From Datisca glomerata (taxonomy: Eukaryota; Streptophyta; Magnoliopsida; Cucurbitales; Datiscaceae), in the NCBI GenBank assembly GCA_003255025.1, contig QANY01011430.1, forward strand, positions 1,036,769 to 1,100,768: a stretch of 64,000 bases of DNA, written 5' to 3'. Under the pieces are notes generated by a model, which made no database searches, was not told the origin of the DNA, and saw only the letters and a list, made by a program, of their open reading frames with translations. The translations under genes and the position numbers were made by a program. Numbering within the stretch: the stretch's first letter is position 1; each line of letters starts with the position of its first letter. Shown piece after piece: positions 58,145 through 64,000 of this stretch.

Positions 58145-58231
58145 ATGTGAAGGGTGGTTTGTGTCTTTTTCAAAACTAGAGGGCGTGTCCGTGTCTTTTA
58201 GACATTCATGGAGTGTCAGTGTACTTTTCTC
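58145..58231 (-). repeat. Right terminal inverted repeat of the MULE
   Basis: Reverse-complement partner of 52506-52592. Confidence 0.85.
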
Positions 58232-58240
58232 TAAAACCTT
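58232..58240. other. Target-site duplication of the MULE, right copy
   Basis: TAAAACCTT, 8 of 9 identical to 52497-52505. Confidence 0.85.
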
Positions 58241-58372
58241 TTACAATAAAGAAGATACTTCATTTTTCCTTTCCACAACTATCAATTATCTCATTCAGAC
58301 TAGTCATTCTGCTTATATAACCTTCATGACTACCTTGAATTGCTAACAACGTGACCATACTCTGATACACAT
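58241..58372 (-). pseudogene. Copia element A primer site and gag start (proximal part)
   Basis: The minus strand from 58372 reads ATGTGTATCAGAGTATGG, a decayed tRNA-Met primer site. GGTAGTCATGAAGG and GATAGTTGTGGAAAGG follow, matching the leader and gag start of the plus-strand relative (GGTAGTCATGAATG near 59252, GATAGTTGTGGAAAAG at 59271). It continues, across the MULE, at 52496. Confidence 0.8.
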
Positions 58373-58800
58373 TGTTAGGATTTTTACACAAAATCCATAT
58401 TCATCGCAGTTCAATATTGCATAGTTCATAACCAATTATCAATACTAGAGTCAATTACCAAGAAGAGATCATGACTAATAATCAAAGGAAAGCAAAAGAA
58501 TATAAACACTAGAATTAATGTGAAAAGCCCTTCAGAGTGAAGAAAAAACTATAGACAAATTCTGAACAAACACTATAAAAATGATGGGGTTTCAGCAAAA
58601 AAGCAAAATGTGCATTGCGAAGAGTTTGAGGGCTTCTATCTTCTTAGTTTCGTTGACACCTACAGAGTTTTAGGCGTGAAGATATTATTTTGGGCAGCCA
58701 TTGAATACTTGCTATTTTTACACAGAAAGATGACGTCAAGGAGGAGAGAGGAACGAGAGTTAGGTGAAGCCAAAGAGAAGATTTTTTCACGCAGTCGATG
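58373..58800 (-). repeat. LTR of copia element A (minus)
   Basis: It ends CCTAACA at 58373 on the minus strand. The R/U5 part (58373-58585) is an inverted, diverged copy of 58999-59212. The upstream (U3) part up to about 58800 does not match the neighbouring LTR, so its start is not fixed. Confidence 0.7.
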
Positions 58801-59212
58801 ATAAATTCTTCATGGTTGTATCGTAGTCATCTTTAACCGTAATTTCTTCATCATCTCTACCATTGTAGTTTTGATTGTCTCTTTATTTAGTGAGGTTTAT
58901 CTTGGTATATTCACTGTTATTGGTGACACAAATCACTTATTTGATTGGTGTATTACTATATGTTTATGTAGAAAAGAAATTACTATAATCCCATCATTTT
59001 TATAGTACGGATATTGTTCATAGTATGTCCCACGTGTTTTCCTTCACTCTAAAGGTTTTCACATTGAATCTAGTGTTTCTATTTTTTTTTACTTTCCGGT
59101 TATTATTTGGCTATGATATCTTCTTGATCATTTACTCTAATATTTATAATTGATTATTGATTACATAATATATAACTGCGGTGAACATGAATTTTGAGTA
59201 AAAGTACCAACA
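58800..59212 (+). repeat. LTR of copia element B (plus)
   Basis: It ends GTACCAACA at 59212. Shared blocks with element A's LTR are CCATCATTTTTATAGT, CCTTCACTCT(A/G)AAGG, TTTTCACATT and (T/A)CTAGTGTTT. The TATA-like TTTTTATAGT near 58999 lies at the start of the shared region. Confidence 0.7.
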
Positions 59213-60330
59213 AGTGGTATCAAAGCCTGGTTGAACTATTAGTAGTTTAGGGTAGTCATGAATGTTAAGTGATAGTTGTGGAAAAGAAAAATGATCTTCT
59301 TTACTATAAAAAGTCTCATGCTCCCATCAAAGGTGATACTACGAAGCTAGTGGATATGAGTAAAGAAAATTGAGAATTGTTGAATCGACAAGTCATCGTT
59401 TACAAATGTTAGTGGGTGGATTATAATGTCTATCATCAAATAGTGATTGAAATCTTCGTACAGTCTTTGTGGATGAAGTTAGAAGAGCTGTATGAGAGAA
59501 TAAAAATTAAGAATAAAATTTTTCTAAAATAATGGCTTGTGAACCGAAATATAGAGAGAGCACCTCAGTCCCCAGGCAATTGAATGATATTTAGAGCATC
59601 GCCAATTTGCCTTCTTCGAAGAAAATGGTTCTTAACGACGAGATTTAGGCCTTGTTACTTTTTTCTTATCTTCTAGCAATTGATAAACCTTGGTGGTATC
59701 ACTGAGTAAAATCTCTCTTGATGGTCAAGTCTCTATGAACTTGCTTAACAAATGTTTCTTGAATGAAGAAACAAGAAGGAAATCTTTGGGTTCTTCAGTC
59801 AGTCAATCAAAAGCTTTTATCATTTCACTAGACAACTTAGTGAATGGTACATGTCTAGACACATATTGGGTAGTTGATTATGTTGTCACCATACACATTT
59901 TCTCCAGAAGAAAATCTTCTCATCTTACATATTAGTTGGCTTTAGTGATGTGAAGATGGAAAATCATGGTAACTCTAAGACTACATGGATTGAAGATCAG
60001 TGTCTAGGGATAGATATTAGGTGCAAGCTAGTACTCGAGAATGTGAGATACATTCCAGGAATCTGACTAAACTTGATTTCTACAAGCCAGTTCGATGATG
60101 ATAGTTATCACAATTACTTTGGTGAAAGTAAATGAAAGCTCACAAAAGGATCAATGGTGGTAGCTAAGGAAGGAAAAAGTCTACACTCTACATGACATCT
60201 GCGAAGCTAACCAAGGATATGGTCAAAGTAGTGAAAAAGTATATCGCTAGTGAATTACCATACAAGAAACTTTGTGATCTAGCTGAGAGGAAAATTGCCA
60301 GAAGCCAAGATGTGAAATTTTTACATCTTC
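59213..60330 (+). pseudogene. Copia element B gag-protease, degenerate and truncated
   Basis: The primer site GTGGTATCAAAGCC is at 59214-59227. A Tnt1-like gag follows (MACEPKYREST, KMVLNDEI, MNLLNKCFLNEETRRKSLGS). The zinc knuckle is deleted. The protease region TYWVVDYVVTIHIFSRRK lacks the DSG (DYV instead), and text resembling LDDDGYHNYFGESKWKLTKG appears with shifts. The pre-integrase part (TLHDICEANQGYGQ, or TSAKLTKDMVKVVKKYI in frame) ends near 60310. Everything downstream (integrase, reverse transcriptase, RNase H) is missing. Confidence 0.8.
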
Positions 60331-60684
60331 ACCCATTTTTTTTGTATTTTTTGATGAATTTCTTCTACTCTCTCCGTATTAAATATTCTTCAATTTAATA
60401 TTCATTGCCTTGGGCAAGAGCTCACTACTCAAAATTTGTGAAGACTGAACGAAATTGAACTGAACAATTGTGGCGCTTTTGAGATAGTTGATTTTTCTCA
60501 TTGACCTTACAAAATAAGGTGTTGTTGTTCTTTTACCTCTTGTTCTCAATAAAAATGTAAAAAAAAGAAGGATAAATGAATTAATTTAATAACAAAAGGG
60601 TGCTTTGTTATTATTAGTAAATATATAGCAAATTCAATCAAAAATTTAGTATAATAATTGATTTCAGAAAATAAGGAGACACTT
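60331..60684. other. Junction DNA between copia element B and hAT relic
   Basis: No coding similarity. It may contain the left end of the hAT element, but no terminal inverted repeat could be identified. Confidence 0.4.
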
Positions 60685-62310
60685 ATGACTTGTAATGAAA
60701 CTATAGAAAATAGCAGAATTACTAATGAAGATGAAAACATTGATGAAATATTAAATTTTAATGTTATAGACATTTATGATCCAGGACATTGGAAAGAAAT
60801 TGACACAAAACTATGAGATTTGTTAGTGAAAAAAGGTCTCATTAGAGACGATAATCTATATTTTTCCAAAGATGAAAAATAGATATTTTCTACCATTTAT
60901 TACATTCAAAAATTAACAAATGGAGAAAAACAAAATAGAAAATGCTTAGTATATTCGAAAGAATTTGATAAAATATATTGTTTTTGTTGTAAGTTATTCA
61001 ATTTCAAACAAATGTTAATTGGCTAATGAAGGAACTAAAGATTGGAAAGACCTAAGTTATAAACTTAAAAGTCATGAAATAAATAATGAACATATTACTA
61101 ATATGAACGCATGATTTAGAAATGAGGTTGCTATTGTACTCTTGAGGCAAGCTATTAAGAACAAATAACTCTTCTATTACGATGTGTGAATGTTTCAACA
61201 ACTCCAATAGAAATTGAAAAATATTTCTTAGAATTTTTAGAAGTATATGATACAACTAGAAAAGATCTGTTGGATGTGATTATAAATGTAATACAAAATC
61301 TTGGACTTGATGTGAATGATATAAGTGGACAAGAATATGATAACCGATTTAATTGAAAAGAAAACATCAAGGTGTTCAAAAAGATTATTAAGTATAAATC
61401 CTAGAGCATTCTATATATCATGTGGTTGTGATAATCTTAATCTAGTACTTTGTGATATGGATAATTCTTATCCTCAAGCAATTTCTTCTTTTGGAGTTTT
61501 ACAACAAATATATTCTTTATTTTTTTCTTCAACAAAATGAATTTTTTTACAAAATCACATATTTACTTTTACGGTCAAGCCACTATCTCAAAATCTTTGA
61601 GAAAGTCAAATTGAAGTGTTAAGACAATAAGATTTCAAGCTTCACAAATAAAATAATTAGCAAAAGTTAGTGAAGATCCCAAAACACGTAGTGAAGCTAA
61701 TTACTTAGCAACGTATGAGATTGGGAACTTTGAATTCTTATTGGGTAAGATTATTTGGTTTGATAATTTATTTGCTATTAATTCAATTATTAAGAACTTA
61801 CAATCTAATGACATGCATATTGATGTTGCTATCGATCAATTAAAAGGACTTATTTATTTTTTTAAAAATTATAGAGAAAATGGATTGACATCTACTTTAA
61901 TAACTTCTAACCAAATAGCATCTAAATTGGAAATATTACCAGTATTTTGTGAAAAACATATACGAAAAAAAATTCGATAAAATTAATAATGATGAAACAG
62001 TAATATCTCTTGAAAAATCTCTTAAAATAACTTATGTCACATATATTGTAGATCAAGCTATTTCTTCTAACTATATAAAATGATTTGATTCTTTTTCAAA
62101 TACGTGTATTGCTTATAGAATATTATTGGCAACCCCTATAACTGTTGCATCTGCAAAAATATATTTTTGTAAATTAAAATTGATAAAATCATACTTACGA
62201 TCAACTATGTCACAAAAAATGTTGAATGATTTAGCGATATCTATTGAAAAAGTATTTTAAACAATTTTGAATACAAAAATTTTTTCAGTAATTTTGCATC
62301 TAAAAAAATG
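60685..62310 (+). pseudogene. hAT-family transposase (ZMYM1/DUF4371-like), degenerate
   Basis: The ATG at 60685 leads to the N-terminal block VIDIYDPGHWKEIDTKL, KGLIRDDNLYF, NGEKQNRKCLVYSKEFDKIY and CFCCKLF (TTF-type zinc module), then ANEGTKDWKDLSYKLKSHEI. Several hundred bases are deleted near 61120. The text resumes with RCVNVSTTPIEIEKYFLEFL, DVNDISGQEYDN, LLSINPRAFYISCGCDNLNL, VLCDMDNSYPQAISSFGVLQ, then IWFDNLFAINSIIKNLQS, DMHIDVAIDQLKGLIYFFKN, VDQAISS and the C-terminal dimerisation block TCIAYRILLATPITVASA with LKLIKSYLRSTMSQKMLND. This matches domesticated-looking ZMYM1-like hAT proteins widespread in plants. Multiple stops and shifts. Confidence 0.9.
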
Positions 62311-64000
62311 AGAAGGATAATTTTAAAATAATATTTTATCTTATAGTATAACGTTTAGATTAAAACTCGAATAATTTTCACAAAGACTTCAAATATCATT
62401 GAACGGCGATCATTGAGCCGCCGTTAGAGCATAGAGCCCTAAATATCATTGAACGGCCCCTGGCTTGGAGCACCTACGGTGTTCGGCAAATTTATTTTAA
62501 AGAGTGCGGGACTCAAATTGTATCTCGATTTCGATATTCCAATTTGTTATTTATTTTTTGTAAATTTCAAATTCATGTAGTATATTTTATATTCATGTTT
62601 TGTGTTTAATTATCAGATTTTATATCATTAGTATATATCTCAATTAACAATCTGAATAAAATCATTTAAAAGACTAACACAAATCTGAAATTTTTTAGGA
62701 AAATAAATTTCGCGTCTGGGATGTTAATCTGCTGGAAAAATAATTTTCTGGAAATTAAATGGAAATCGTGTAATTAAATTTCTTCATATATATATATTGA
62801 ATTACATATCTACATCAGTAGTTACAGAAATTACATTTCTACCCTTGTATTGTTGAATATTTTGATCAGTAGTATTTCTGAATATTTAGACCTCTACCAA
62901 TGTGTTTCTGAATATTTAGATTTTCCCTCATTTGTGCATTTAGATTTCTGCCCATAGATTCTGGATATTAATGTTTCTCCCCCATAGTTTTATGAATTAC
63001 ATTTCTGACATTATATTTTTTTGATATTATTATTTAATCTTATTGTGGATAAGGATGCAAATCGGTCGCTTCAGCCATTGCGACCTACTATGATACAACT
63101 AGCTAACCTAATTGGGGCTCAATTGGCTACCACAACGGTATCAGTGTCAGTTTCTATCAACTATGTTGAGAAACAAGAGAAATTTGATAAATTAATAAAT
63201 TAAATTTCAAGTGGTGGCAATTGGCAACATAAGATGTTTTACCATCTTGGCTCTTGCGATATTCTTGACTGATTTATTGTTCCAAAATTAAGTTATGAAT
63301 GGTTTAACTGATTTGTTGTATAACGTATACAATTCAAAGAAAACAAACGGAGTCTTTAGACAAAAAAAATCTCAGACCAAGGATGCTGAAGCAAACACTT
63401 CATAGTATTTGATTCCTTGATTATAAGATCCTCAATTCAAGAGATCTAATTGCTCGTTAACAGGATTCACTCTGAGAGGATGATGTTGAGTGGATTATTC
63501 CCAAGTAGCTGTTATCATTGAGATTTGCCTCTCATATGGAAGGATTTCATGAATTACCATAAGCACAAGCGAAAAGAATTGAGCATTGTTTATGTGAAAC
63601 CCGACGATGTCTACGATCCAAGGTTAAGGCAAAGTGATCCTAAGTATGGCCTATGAGAAGGAGCTGACTTTGAACAATAAGTTTGAGTAAGCATGATTTT
63701 TGTATGACTGGTGTCCGGGTGTTTGAGTAAGATGAAGTTATTCTGTCAAAGAGTGGAATGTATGTGGAAGGAAGCTATGTAACTTATGATTTTTTTCAAG
63801 CTAAATGTAATGATTCTTGAACCAATTATCAATAAGATAAAAAAATCGTCTACCTTCGTGCTTGAGTCTTCTAATGTGCGGCATGGTGGAGTAGATCATA
63901 TTTATTATAATACTTTACATAGATTAATTAATTTAAACCACATTATCATCGTCAATATCATTTCCAAACAAAAGTACGAGACTTGCGTTTAAGCTAAATT
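62311..64000. other. No recognisable gene; short repeats
   Basis: AATATCATTGAACGGC occurs twice (about 62391 and 62441). The first copy begins a small hairpin, AACGGCG paired with CGCCGTT (62402-62426). Between 62790 and 63010 the words ACATTTCT and TTTCTG recur with about 30-60 bp spacing. The open frames at 63021-63203 and 63786-63992 have no recognised motif, and 63500-63680 reads partly coding (LIWKDFMNYHKHKRKELS) but could not be assigned. Confidence 0.4.

Larger units (their letters stand above)
52506..58231 (+). mobile_element. MULE (Mutator-like element), full length
   Basis: 5,726 bp with long terminal inverted repeats (left from 52506, AGAAAAAGTACACTGACACC; right, read inward from 58231, GAGAAAAGTACACTGACACT). 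Similarity runs over about 85-90 bp through CTAGTTT...AAAGACACA. A 9-bp target duplication flanks it. It carries a mudrA-like transposase gene (plus) and, convergent to it, a GRF zinc-finger ORF (minus). It sits in the gag of copia element A. The related element at 59213-60330 shows the same gag sequence uninterrupted, which confirms the insertion point. Confidence 0.95.

Noticed and set aside
63500..63680. Coding-looking stretch (LIWKDFMNYHKHKRKELS)
   Set aside because: I could not tie it to any family with confidence and flanking frames are closed, so no gene is called.

Overview
The window looks like nuclear DNA of a flowering plant, most likely a eudicot. It is AT-rich, non-coding sequence packed with plant transposable-element families: Ty1/copia, Ty3/gypsy Tat and chromovirus, LINE, MULE, hAT, CACTA-like and Helitron. 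It also holds CCCTAAA-type telomere-like repeats and relics of two plant-type genes, a DC1-domain gene and a raffinose-synthase-type gene. I see no intact host gene, rRNA, tRNA or CRISPR array. Almost every coding stretch carries stops or frameshifts, so this is a nested transposon graveyard and not an operon-like system.

Layout. 1-2440: telomere-like patch, AT repeat and a GC-rich 35-bp minisatellite. 2441-7970: the 3' half of a Tat-lineage gypsy element read on the minus strand (gypsy RNase H, second archaeal-type RNase H, integrase), followed by an antisense, intron-containing accessory ORF. 7971-12148: a chromovirus (Tekay/Del-like) remnant on the minus strand, with two LTRs around an integrase plus chromodomain. 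12150-17697: non-coding DNA bracketed by a diverged direct repeat. 18184-18700: a palindrome-rich minisatellite. 19442-23086: a small decayed copia element with both LTRs. 23367-24323: raffinose synthase pseudogene. 25385-27073: LINE 3' half. 27085-27935: CACTA-like fragment. 28022-29046: two copia 3' ends in inverted orientation. 29543-37640: DC1-domain pseudogene split by a chromovirus (30624-36326). 38488-39137: a non-autonomous Helitron with both ends. 40850-48070: an old copia element interrupted by a younger complete copia element (43330-47850, target-site duplication AGGTT). 52005-60330: two related copia elements head to head, one of whose gag regions is split by a complete MULE (52506-58231, 9-bp target duplication). 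60685-62310: hAT transposase pseudogene. The rest is AT-rich sequence without recognisable genes.

Interactions. The genes do not form a pathway; what the window records is insertion history. Three insertions can be ordered and partly proven from sequence alone: the chromovirus into the DC1 gene, the 4.5-kb copia into an older copia, and the MULE into a copia gag whose uninterrupted relative lies about 1 kb away. The most interesting candidate novelty is the MULE. It carries a mudrA-like gene and, convergent to it, a small GRF-type zinc-finger plus coiled-coil gene, a two-gene layout resembling maize MuDR but with an apparently unrelated second protein. All identities come from reading conserved motifs by eye; no database search was run.
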